Shown: in pieces, positions 34,702 through 40,919 of the stretch
Layout: each line of letters starts with the position of its first letter
Numbering within the stretch: position 1 is the first letter of the stretch
NCBI GenBank assembly: GCA_023665825.1
Contig: JAMPDE010000001.1
Coordinates: 957,726-998,644, forward strand
Origin: Alistipes senegalensis
GTDB lineage: Bacteria > Bacteroidota > Bacteroidia > Bacteroidales > Rikenellaceae
Direction of reading: 5' to 3'
DNA length: 40,919 nucleotides
Translations under genes and position numbers: made by a program
Notes under the pieces: model-generated
What the model was told of the DNA's origin: nothing
What the model saw: only the letters and a program-made list of their open reading frames with translations
The model's database searches: none

Positions 34702-35701
34702 CGTTTTTCGATTCGTTGACTACCTGCCAGTCGTTTTCCTCGTACCGCGCCTCCGGCCGCCACGTCCGAAAGACGACGGGCCACGTCGGCGAGGGGCCCG
34801 CGAGGTCGGGCACGAACTTCGTGTAGGCATAGATGCGGTTCGCCACATCGACCACGACGGCCATCAGCGGCGTATCGGTCACCTCCATGCCCCACAAACC
34901 CGAACCGCGCTCGAAATAGGCCGTGAAATTGGGTTTGTCGCGGGTTTCGGTGCTCTCCTTGCGGGTGATGACGCCCGCCGCCGCATCGGCGTACGAGGCG
35001 ACGCGCCATTCGGTCGTGTCGGCGACATAGGCATAGGCCTTGATTTGCGACGACGAGGTGAAAGCCGACTCTTCGCCGCCCTCTTCGGTTTGCAGAGTGG
35101 GGCGGTAGTAGGCTTTCAGGACGACCGGCGGCGTGTAGAACTCGTTATAAAAACTCCATGTGCCGCTTTTGTAGGCCTTGCCCTCTTTCCACGTCTGAAA
35201 GACCACCGACACGTAGAGTCGCGGCAGGTTGGGCTGCGGCCGCTGCATGGTGTACCCGTAGAGCCGGTTCGCCGGGTCGACCGCGACGACCATGCACGCC
35301 GAACGGCCGAACGGCATCTGCAACCAAGTCGAGACGTCGACCGTCGGGGTGCCGCTCCCGTCGCCTGTGCCGTCCCCGTCGGGCGAATCGGGTGTTTCGG
35401 GGGTACCCGCAGTTCCGTCGTAGGGTACGGCCCGCACGGCCGGTTCGGTCAGCTGTTGCGCCGGGTCGTCCTTACGAGTGATAATGCCCGCCGCCGCGTC
35501 GGCATACGAAGCCACGCCCCAGTCGAGCGTGTCGACGTCGTAAGCGTAGGCCACGACCCCCGCCAACGGCTCGGCCGTATTGACCGACTGTGCCTGCACC
35601 TGCGGCCGGAGGATGTAGGTCGTGTCGTACTTGCCCTCTTTGAGGCACGAGACGAACGACAGAGCCGCCGATATGACGAGAATATGGAAGTTGCGTTTCA
35701 T
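34691..35701 (-). CDS. Lipoprotein with two tandem homologous domains
   Basis: The 336-residue product has a lipoprotein signal MKRNFHILVISAALSFVSC-LKEG. Two halves are clearly related: first VVAYAYDVDTLDWGVASYAD then AAAGIITRK, VAVDPANRLYGYT and VVFQTWKEGKAYKSGTW; second IKAYAYVADTTEWRVASYAD then AAAGVITRK, VVVDVANRIYAYT and VVFRTWRPEARYEENDW. A Pro/Asp/Gly-rich insertion (TPETPDSPDGDGTGDGSG) is found only in the first half. I do not recognise the family. The start overlaps the folK stop (ATGA). Surface or periplasmic location is inferred. Confidence 0.8.
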   Translation of the reverse strand: MKRNFHILVISAALSFVSCLKEGKYDTTYILRPQVQAQSVNTAEPLAGVVAYAYDVDTLDWGVASYADAAAGIITRKDDPAQQLTEPAVRAVPYDGTAGTPETPDSPDGDGTGDGSGTPTVDVSTWLQMPFGRSACMVVAVDPANRLYGYTMQRPQPNLPRLYVSVVFQTWKEGKAYKSGTWSFYNEFYTPPVVLKAYYRPTLQTEEGGEESAFTSSSQIKAYAYVADTTEWRVASYADAAAGVITRKESTETRDKPNFTAYFERGSGLWGMEVTDTPLMAVVVDVANRIYAYTKFVPDLAGPSPTWPVVFRTWRPEARYEENDWQVVNESKNDEN

Positions 35702-36189
35702 GAATTCTGGATTCGTTCGAGCATTTCGCCGACGGTCAGTCCCGTCACGGGGTGGCGTTTCGCGCGGGCGATTTCGCATAGCGGCACCAGCGCGAATTTC
35801 CGTTCGGGCAGCAGCGGATGCGGCACCGTCAGCCGTTCGGTCGCGATGACCGCGTCGTCGTAGAACAGCAGGTCGATGTCGATCGGCCGCGAGGTGTAGC
35901 GCGCCCCCGTGCTCGCCTTTTCGACCGCTTCGGCCGCGCGGTTGCGTCCCAGCTCCCGCTCGATCTCCTGCACGGCGTCGAGCACCGCTTCGGGTTCGAG
36001 GTCGGTCGAGACCTCCAACGCCTGATTCGAGAAGCGCGCCGCTGCCTCGAATCCCCACGCCTCGCTCTCGTAGCGGTGCGAACAGTGCAGCACCGGCCCG
36101 ATGCGGTTGTTGATCAACTGTTGGGCCCGTTGGAGCGTCCGTTTCACGTCGCCCTCGTTGCCGCCGGTCAAAAGAAAAATGCGTGCCAT
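35698..36189 (-). CDS. folK: 6-hydroxymethyl-7,8-dihydropterin pyrophosphokinase
   Basis: The 163-residue enzyme transfers pyrophosphate from ATP to hydroxymethyl-dihydropterin in folate synthesis. It has the N-terminal LLTGGNEGDVKRTL, the FSNQALEVSTDLEPEAVLDAV segment and the HPPK signature RPIDIDLLFYDD (about 100-111), followed by VPHPLLPERKFALVPL. Full length for the stand-alone form. It lies 12 nt after holB and overlaps the next lipoprotein gene by 4 nt. Confidence 0.96.
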   Translation of the reverse strand: MARIFLLTGGNEGDVKRTLQRAQQLINNRIGPVLHCSHRYESEAWGFEAAARFSNQALEVSTDLEPEAVLDAVQEIERELGRNRAAEAVEKASTGARYTSRPIDIDLLFYDDAVIATERLTVPHPLLPERKFALVPLCEIARAKRHPVTGLTVGEMLERIQNS

Positions 36190-36201
36190 AGCGTCGGTCT
36201 G

Positions 36202-37347
36202 TTATTTCTTAACGATCATTTTGCTCACCGCCAGCGCGAAGTGGGTGAAGACGATGGTCGGGTTGCCGTTCTGCGAAATCTGCGCCAGTGCGCTTTCGAC
36301 TTCGCCCACGAGCGGTTCGATGTTCTCCGTGCCGACGTAGGGGGCGAATTTCGTGCAGAAGGCCAGCTCCTCGCCCCACAGATAACCTACGGATGATATT
36401 CCCGCATGTATCATAAAACTTTCGCGCAGCAGCCGCGCCGTGTCGCGCAGGAAAGCCCGCTGCTGTTCGCGCGATAGCTGGGCTACCTCTTCGGCCCACG
36501 TCACGAGTTCGAGGTGCTTGTCGTTGTAGCTCAACCGCATCAAGGCGCAGAATAGCGAAAAATTTTCGCGTTGCGTCGCGTCGTTCTCGCCCGCCAGCAG
36601 CTGCCGCAGCTTCAGCAGGTCGCCGCTGGCGAGCCGCGCCGAGTTGCGGGCTTTCAGCGGGTCGTCGACCCCCTGTTCGCGGGCGAGCCGTTCGAGCACT
36701 TCGGGTGCGATGCGCGGCACGTGCACCTCCTGCGTCCGCGAAAGAATCGTGGGCAGCAGCAGAGCGGGCTGCTCGGAGACGAGCAGGAAAAGGGTCTTTT
36801 CCCAAGGCTCTTCCAGAATTTTCAGGATTTTGTTCGCGGCCTCCTCGTTCATCGTTTCGGGCAGCCACACGAGCATGATCTTGTACTCCGACTCGAAACT
36901 CTTGTACGACAGTTTGCGGATGATGTCGTCGGCTTCGCGCGCGGCGATCATCCCTTTGAGCGTCTTGCCCAAGTCGAGGCGATCGTACCACTCCTGCGGC
37001 GAGAAGTAACCGTTGCGCTCGGTGAAAAGCGTGCGGAACAGGTCGAGAAAATCGTCGCTGCGCATCGCTTCGCCCGATTTCTTGCCCTGCTTGTTGACCG
37101 GAAAGACCCAATGCAGGTCAGGGTGGGCCAAAGCCGCGATTTGCTGGCAGTCGGGGCATTCGCCGCACGAATCGCCGTCGTGGCGGTGGCGGCAGCAGAG
37201 GTACTGCACGTAGGCCACCGCGAGCGGCAGGGCGCCGGCACCGGCCTGCCCCGTGAACAGCTGGGCATGGCTGACCCGGCCGGCATCGACCGACTGGGCC
37301 AGATGCCGTTTGAGCTCCTCTTGTCCTATGATGTCTGCAAATTTCAT
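36202..37347 (-). CDS. holB: DNA polymerase III delta-prime subunit
   Basis: The 381-residue product is a clamp-loader subunit. It starts MKFADIIGQEELKRHLAQ. The P-loop position reads TGQAGAGALPLA, without the Lys, so it should not bind ATP productively, as is known for delta-prime. A zinc site follows as CCRHRHDGDSCGECPDC (about 51-67). MLVWLPETMNEEAANKILKILEEP, and LSRTQEVHVPRI mark the AAA+ core with the SRC-like sensor position reading SRT. It lies 7 nt after the flippase gene. Confidence 0.94.
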   Translation of the reverse strand: MKFADIIGQEELKRHLAQSVDAGRVSHAQLFTGQAGAGALPLAVAYVQYLCCRHRHDGDSCGECPDCQQIAALAHPDLHWVFPVNKQGKKSGEAMRSDDFLDLFRTLFTERNGYFSPQEWYDRLDLGKTLKGMIAAREADDIIRKLSYKSFESEYKIMLVWLPETMNEEAANKILKILEEPWEKTLFLLVSEQPALLLPTILSRTQEVHVPRIAPEVLERLAREQGVDDPLKARNSARLASGDLLKLRQLLAGENDATQRENFSLFCALMRLSYNDKHLELVTWAEEVAQLSREQQRAFLRDTARLLRESFMIHAGISSVGYLWGEELAFCTKFAPYVGTENIEPLVGEVESALAQISQNGNPTIVFTHFALAVSKMIVKK

Positions 37348-37354
37348 CGTGGTG

Positions 37355-38830
37355 TCATCGTTTCAAGGCGGCCCGCATCATGGCGCGTACGTCGATATGT
37401 TCCCGCCGCACGAGGTAAAGGGTGTAGCCCGCGAATGCCGCCGCATTGAACAGCGTTCCCGCCCACGCGTATCCGGCTCCGGCGAACCGCTCCGCCTCCT
37501 CGCACGCGAAGAATACCGCCAGCGCGACGGCGACATATTCTCCGATGCGGCCCCACTGATAGGGGGTCGGGAAATAACGCCGGTTGAGCCACCAGCTCAC
37601 GGCGACCATCGCCGCCTCGCTGCCTAACCGTGCCCAAGCCGCGCCGAGATAGCCCGACTGCGGAATCAGCCACCGCCCGAGCCCCAGCATGGCGAGCAGA
37701 CCGGCTCCCGTAATCAACACGGCCAACCCCGTGCGCTCCTCGCGTTTGTACCAAAACGACAGATTTAGCCAGACGCCGGTAAGTACGTTCGCCCCCAGCA
37801 CGACCGGCAGAATGAAAATCCCGTCGCGGAAGTCGCGGCCGATAATCAGCGCGAAAAAGTCGCGGAATAGCGCGATGCCCAAGAAAATCAGCATCGACAC
37901 CATGATGTAGTATTTCAGCGCGGCGGCGTTCATCTGCACGAAATCCGTTTTCGAGAAGTTCGACAGAAAGAACGGTTCGGCGGCCAGCCGGTACATTTGG
38001 TAAAAGAGCATCATCACGACGGCGATTTTCGTCACTGCGCCGTAGATGCCCAGCTGCGCCATCGAATCGCCCGCCGGAGCGAGGTATTTCAGCAGTTGGC
38101 GGTCGAGGAATTCGCTCGCCGTGCCGGCCAGCCCGCTCACGAGCAGGGGCAGCGAATAGACCAGTATGCGCCGCAACAGCGCGGGGTCGATTTTCGGAGC
38201 CACACCGTCGATGGTGGCCAGCATGGCGAGCCACGTAACGACGCTGGCGGCGAAATTGGCGACGAAGACCCAGCCGACGCCGAATTCGGTCGCGAACAGT
38301 CCGCATGCGCCGAAGACGAACGCGAGCCCGACGTTGAGGACGACGTTCAACGTCTTGAATCCCACGAAGGTCAGTGCCCGTCCCTGCTCGCGCAGCCGCG
38401 AGAAGGGGATGCAGGTGCAGACGTCGAACAGGATGATGCCGCCGACCCACAGAACATACTGGGGGCGGGCGGTGTAGGCGGGGCCCATCCACCGCGAGAA
38501 CGTGCCGTGAAACAGCACGACGGCCGCGAAAAAGAGCACGGCGGCCAGCGAAGTGGTGCCCCACGTGGTGGCGAAGACGCGCCGTTTGGCCGCGCGGACG
38601 TCGCCGCCGTCGGCTTCGGCTTTGGCCGAGAAACGGAAGTAGCTCGACTCCATGCCCATCGTCAGCAGCGTGAGCGCGAACGGGATAAGGGCGTAGACGT
38701 CGGTCACGATGCCGTAGGCATCGGGCGCGAACATACGCGTGTAGTACGGAGTGAGCAGGTAACTCAAAAACCGCACGACAATCGTACTGAGTCCGTAGAC
38801 GGCCGTCTGTTTCGCCAATTTTTCGAGCAT
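37355..38830 (-). CDS. Polysaccharide (O-antigen/lipid-linked) flippase
   Basis: The 491-residue integral membrane protein has about 12-14 hydrophobic segments and the MATE/Wzx-like N-terminus KLAKQTAVYGLSTIVVRFLS then YLLTPYYTRMFAPDAYG. It probably moves lipid-linked glycans across the inner membrane. No glycosyltransferases are nearby, so the substrate is unknown; stand-alone copies occur at this place in Bacteroidetes. The ATG at 38830 is chosen because an exact -7 element TATCTTTG ends only 4 nt upstream, which predicts a leaderless mRNA. It is the first gene of the ten-gene minus-strand cluster. Confidence 0.92.
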   Translation of the reverse strand: MLEKLAKQTAVYGLSTIVVRFLSYLLTPYYTRMFAPDAYGIVTDVYALIPFALTLLTMGMESSYFRFSAKAEADGGDVRAAKRRVFATTWGTTSLAAVLFFAAVVLFHGTFSRWMGPAYTARPQYVLWVGGIILFDVCTCIPFSRLREQGRALTFVGFKTLNVVLNVGLAFVFGACGLFATEFGVGWVFVANFAASVVTWLAMLATIDGVAPKIDPALLRRILVYSLPLLVSGLAGTASEFLDRQLLKYLAPAGDSMAQLGIYGAVTKIAVVMMLFYQMYRLAAEPFFLSNFSKTDFVQMNAAALKYYIMVSMLIFLGIALFRDFFALIIGRDFRDGIFILPVVLGANVLTGVWLNLSFWYKREERTGLAVLITGAGLLAMLGLGRWLIPQSGYLGAAWARLGSEAAMVAVSWWLNRRYFPTPYQWGRIGEYVAVALAVFFACEEAERFAGAGYAWAGTLFNAAAFAGYTLYLVRREHIDVRAMMRAALKR

Positions 38831-38834
38831 GACG

Positions 38835-38842
38835 CAAAGATA
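38835..38842 (-). promoter_or_regulatory. -7 element giving a leaderless flippase mRNA
   Basis: Minus-strand TATCTTTG-CGTC-ATG: only 4 nt separate the element from the start codon. The element is the end of repeat F. No TTTG at the -33 position. Confidence 0.65.
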
Positions 38843-38899
38843 CGAATTTTTTATTAGCGCGATGTACGGTCGTGCGGATTCGGAAGGTTTCTGCACCGT
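38836..38899 (-). repeat. Dispersed repeat, copy F, carrying the flippase -7 element
   Basis: On the plus strand AAAGATACGAATTTTTTATT is followed by AGCGCGATGTACGGTCGTGC, GGATTCGGAAGGTTTCTGC and ACCGT. It equals copy G (40790-40854) except for two substitutions and one T. Read on the minus strand it ends in the TATCTTTG promoter element. Confidence 0.9.
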
Positions 38900-38977
38900 C
38901 TGGCGCGACAGACCGTTTTGCGGTTCGGGGCGTCGTCTTCGCTTCCGACCGCATTTTTTGAAGCACAGCATAAAACA

Positions 38978-39004
38978 AGGACACCCGCCGAAAAGGCGGG
39001 CATC
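38978..39004. terminator. Terminator of the BACON/DUF4595-like lipoprotein gene
   Basis: On the minus strand GGATGCCCGCC pairs with GGCGGGTGTCC (one G-U) around TTTTC, followed by TTGTTTT. Confidence 0.85.
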
Positions 39005-39037
39005 CTTTTACATGTTATGACGGAGCGTCTCCTGCCG

Positions 39038-40489
39038 CTATTTGCGGTAGGTGAACGTCCATTGGTGTTTGTCCTTGTTGCGGTTCACTTCTGTGCGCTT
39101 TTCGTTTTCGACGGTGTATTTGTATCCGGCTTCGGGATATTCCGGGTTGACCGGTTCGTTGCCGACCACGATGTCGTATTCGTGCCGCATCTTGACGCAG
39201 ACGATCGGCTGCACGATGGATGCGATGGTGCCGTCGTCGTTGAAGGTGTATTGCAGCGGGTCGGTTTTCTCGTGCTCGTAGTAATCGTATGCTTCGTGGA
39301 TAGTGCCCGGATTCGGATAGCCGGGATACACTGGTCTGGCCAAATCGTCATCGTAGTCGATCGGCAGCCAGTTCGTCAGCCGGTCGCAACCTTTGCCGGT
39401 CAGACGCAGCATCGGCAACAATTCCTGCGGTTCGGTTGGATCCGTGAACACCAGCCAATTCGGATCGATGTTCAGCCGGTCGTTCGGCAGGTCGCCGAAA
39501 GCATCGGCCGGGAAAACAATCTCTTCTTTCTGGTCGATGCTGTCGTAATTGTATTCAACTTTGGACAATACGCCGTTTTGGTAGGTCAGGGCTTCGTAGA
39601 TTTCCGTCGAACTTCCGCTGTATTCGTACCACGACATGCGGGCCAATCGACCCTCGTCGTTGTAGGAATAGCGGTAGGTGATGGGGTCTTGGTTGTAGCT
39701 CGACTTGTCTGCCGCGATTTGGGTGGCACGGCCCTGATCGTCGAGCAATATCCGATAGGTGACCGTGCGGGGTTCGTCGCTGCTGTTCTCATCGTATTCG
39801 GTGTGTTCGGTCAGCCGGATTTCGCCCTGAATGGAGTAATCGAAGCGGGTCGTACATATGTAGTCCAATTCGGTTCCTCCGTCGTTGTAATTGTAGTCGG
39901 AGAGTTCGTATTCGGCGATGCGGTTCTGGTCGTCGTAGCGGAATTCGTAGTGGAACGAACTGCTGTACCTGTAAGATTCTTCTTCGCAGCCGACCCAGAA
40001 TCGCGCTTCGATGCGTTCGACCAGCGCATAGCCCGCCGGCGTCGGCTGGTCGGGGTTTTCGGGCTCCGGGTCGGGCTTGGTGCCGTCCTGTTTCGTGGCT
40101 TTCTGCTCGACCGTAATTTTGAGGGTCGTGCCCGCGCACTCGATGCGGATTTCGGCTTTGCGGTCGGTGCCTGTGGCGTTCTCTTTCAGCGTCATGGTGA
40201 GCGAAACTTCGCCCGCACCGCCGCTGTATGCGCTCAACGTCAGCCAGTCGACTTCGCTGCCGCCTGCGGCTTTGGTCTGCACTTCGGCAACGGTCGCCGT
40301 CCATGCGGCCGCTGCCGTGAATTTGATAGGCGCGGTAGGGGTCTTGTCATCGGCATAGACCTGTTGTTCCTGCTTGGTTTCGGGCGACAGCTTGACGGGC
40401 TTGTCCCCTCCGTCGTCGTTCGATTCGCTGCACGACACGACGCACAGCACCAGCGGCAAAACGAGTGCTGCGTGAAAAAGTTTTTTCAT
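39038..40489 (-). CDS. BACON-type lipoprotein with DUF4595-like region
   Basis: From the ATG at 40489 the product has 483 residues with a lipoprotein signal MKKLFHAALVLPLVLCVVSC-SES. Residues about 33-135 (KFTAAAAWTATVAE, VDWLTLSAYSGGAGEVSLTM, RKAEIRIECAGTTLKITVEQ) have the BACON/Ig-like pattern linked to carbohydrate or mucin contact in Bacteroidetes. After a Pro/Glu linker, residues about 155-480 contain repeated Tyr/Asp-rich strands (YEFRYDDQNRIAEYELSDYN, YRYSYNDEGRLARMSWYEY, YTFNDDGTIASIVQ), like RHS/YD-type repeats and DUF4595. A surface role is inferred. The terminator at 38978 closes the gene. The structured RNA at 40545 lies upstream on the same strand. Confidence 0.82.
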   Translation of the reverse strand: MKKLFHAALVLPLVLCVVSCSESNDDGGDKPVKLSPETKQEQQVYADDKTPTAPIKFTAAAAWTATVAEVQTKAAGGSEVDWLTLSAYSGGAGEVSLTMTLKENATGTDRKAEIRIECAGTTLKITVEQKATKQDGTKPDPEPENPDQPTPAGYALVERIEARFWVGCEEESYRYSSSFHYEFRYDDQNRIAEYELSDYNYNDGGTELDYICTTRFDYSIQGEIRLTEHTEYDENSSDEPRTVTYRILLDDQGRATQIAADKSSYNQDPITYRYSYNDEGRLARMSWYEYSGSSTEIYEALTYQNGVLSKVEYNYDSIDQKEEIVFPADAFGDLPNDRLNIDPNWLVFTDPTEPQELLPMLRLTGKGCDRLTNWLPIDYDDDLARPVYPGYPNPGTIHEAYDYYEHEKTDPLQYTFNDDGTIASIVQPIVCVKMRHEYDIVVGNEPVNPEYPEAGYKYTVENEKRTEVNRNKDKHQWTFTYRK

Positions 40490-40544
40490 CGTATAAGATG
40501 TTTGGGGGCATCTACGGCTCCGCTCGATGCGGTTATTTTTCAAG

Positions 40545-40753
40545 AAAAAGTGTGGAGCCGATTTCGTTTACCTATTGAGAGGCTCTGGAATGCCCATGCG
40601 TAAATAAACAATACCCCACACCCGTAACGGGCATGGGACGAGCACAGAACGTGCCCGAATACATACCGATACAAGGCGACGAGTGAGTTGCTATCCTTAC
40701 GCATTGTGAAATTTTCCAGATTTCTCAATAAGGATAAAAGCGAAAACACTTTC
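40545..40753 (-). ncRNA. Rod-shaped structured RNA candidate, about 205 nt
   Basis: Helices nest around one axis (plus coordinates): AAAGTGT/ACACTTT (40547-40553 with 40746-40752); TTTCG/CGAAA (40562-40566 with 40741-40745); CCTATTGAGA/TCTCAATA-A-GG (40571-40580 with 40723-40733); TCTGGAA/TTCCAGA (40584-40590 with 40714-40720); ATGCGTAA/TTACGCAT (40596-40603 with 40697-40704). Two apical hairpins lie at 40615-40637 and 40639-40657. In both apical hairpins the imperfect pairs are G-U on the minus strand but A-C on the plus strand, so the RNA is minus. TATTTTTG (complement of 40756-40763) is a matching -7 element, and the 3' strand of the closing helix runs into TTTTTC. The shape recalls 6S RNA, but identity is unproven. 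Confidence 0.7.
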
Positions 40754-40766
40754 ATCAAAAATATGT

Positions 40767-40786
40767 CCGTCCGCCGGAGCGGACGG
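40767..40786 (-). terminator. Hairpin upstream of the structured RNA
   Basis: CCGTCCGC and GCGGACGG pair perfectly (8 bp) around a 4-nt loop, followed on the minus strand by ACATATTTTTG. It may end a transcript coming from beyond the window; the same T-rich stretch also supplies the -7 element of the RNA downstream. Confidence 0.55.
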
Positions 40787-40789
40787 TGT

Positions 40790-40854
40790 AAAGATACGAA
40801 TTTTTTTATTAGCGCGATGTACGGTCGTGTGGATTCGGAAGGTTTCTGCGCCGT
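40790..40854 (-). repeat. Dispersed repeat, copy G
   Basis: Nearly identical to copy F: AAAGATACGAATTTTTTTATT, AGCGCGATGTACGGTCGTGT, GGATTCGGAAGGTTTCTGC, GCCGT, split here for length. Read on the minus strand it ends in TATCTTTA, a -7 element with one change from the TATCTTTG of copy F. Confidence 0.9.
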
Positions 40855-40884
40855 TACCGTTTTAACATTGCGACGCATCGCGTC

Positions 40885-40919
40885 GCGCGGGCCGCAGCCT
40901 TCGCCCGCGAAGGCCCGCC
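40885..40919 (+). repeat. GC-rich 35-bp repeat, copy 2, cut by the window end
   Basis: Starts GCGCGGGCCGCAGCC, continues TTCGCCCGCGAA and ends GGCCCGCC at the last base of the window. It matches 21439-21473 (opposite orientation) with 2 differences and may extend further. Confidence 0.7.

Noticed and set aside
40540-40878. Open frame of 112 codons on the minus strand
   Set aside because: It runs through repeat G, a hairpin and all helices of the structured RNA; the pairing pattern with strand-specific G-U pairs explains the sequence better than a protein.

Overview
The window looks like a chromosomal segment from a high-GC member of the Bacteroidales, most likely Alistipes or another Rikenellaceae. 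That placement is inferred from content: a short primary sigma factor without region 1.1, promoters of the form TTTG-N19/20-TAnnTTTG, start codons preceded by A-rich TTAATAAAA leaders with no Shine-Dalgarno, fimbrillin-type lipoproteins, an S46 dipeptidyl-peptidase, a FISUMP domain and BACON/DUF4296 lipoproteins. I see no transposase, integrase, phage gene or CRISPR array.

Layout. 1-5250: two fimbrillin-like lipoprotein genes flank tRNA-His and groES-groEL. 5300-9500: a cation-diffusion exporter diverges from an AraC-type regulator that is followed by a DPP7-type peptidase. 9700-11860: an OmpP1/FadL porin, then a tRNA cluster (Val-GAC, Val-TAC, Asn). 12336-15640: metK, dapF and an alpha/beta hydrolase on the minus strand; metK has a long leader carrying a SAM-II riboswitch. 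15700-21330: a divergent, translationally coupled adaptor / RND pump / TolC operon. 21597-26211: M13 peptidase, rpoD and htrA, all minus. 26212-26918: a 0.7-kb non-coding stretch full of perfect hairpins. 26919-28781: rpsA. 28896-38830: ten tightly packed minus-strand genes (flippase, holB, folK, a duplicated-domain lipoprotein, an Ig-like lipoprotein, a beta-barrel protein, rbfA, a lolE-like permease, a DUF4296 lipoprotein, a small unknown protein), probably one superoperon with some internal promoters. 39038-40489: a BACON/DUF4595-like lipoprotein. 40545-40753: a strongly structured RNA candidate.

The most interesting signals lie between genes. (1) A SAM-II aptamer precedes metK, and a perfect 12-bp alternative pairing would break its pseudoknot. 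(2) A rod-shaped RNA of about 205 nt near the right end has G-U wobbles that fix its strand. (3) A dispersed family of 60-80 bp repeats occurs at eight or more places. Four copies begin with a 7-bp hairpin whose stem sequence changes while its AAG loop does not, and three of those four sit directly on a stop codon. (4) Two nearly identical 64-bp copies carry a -7 promoter element; one places it 4 nt before a start codon, which predicts a leaderless mRNA. (5) The octamer TTTATTA(A/G) is strongly over-represented.

All functions are inferred from sequence reading alone; no database search or folding program was run.
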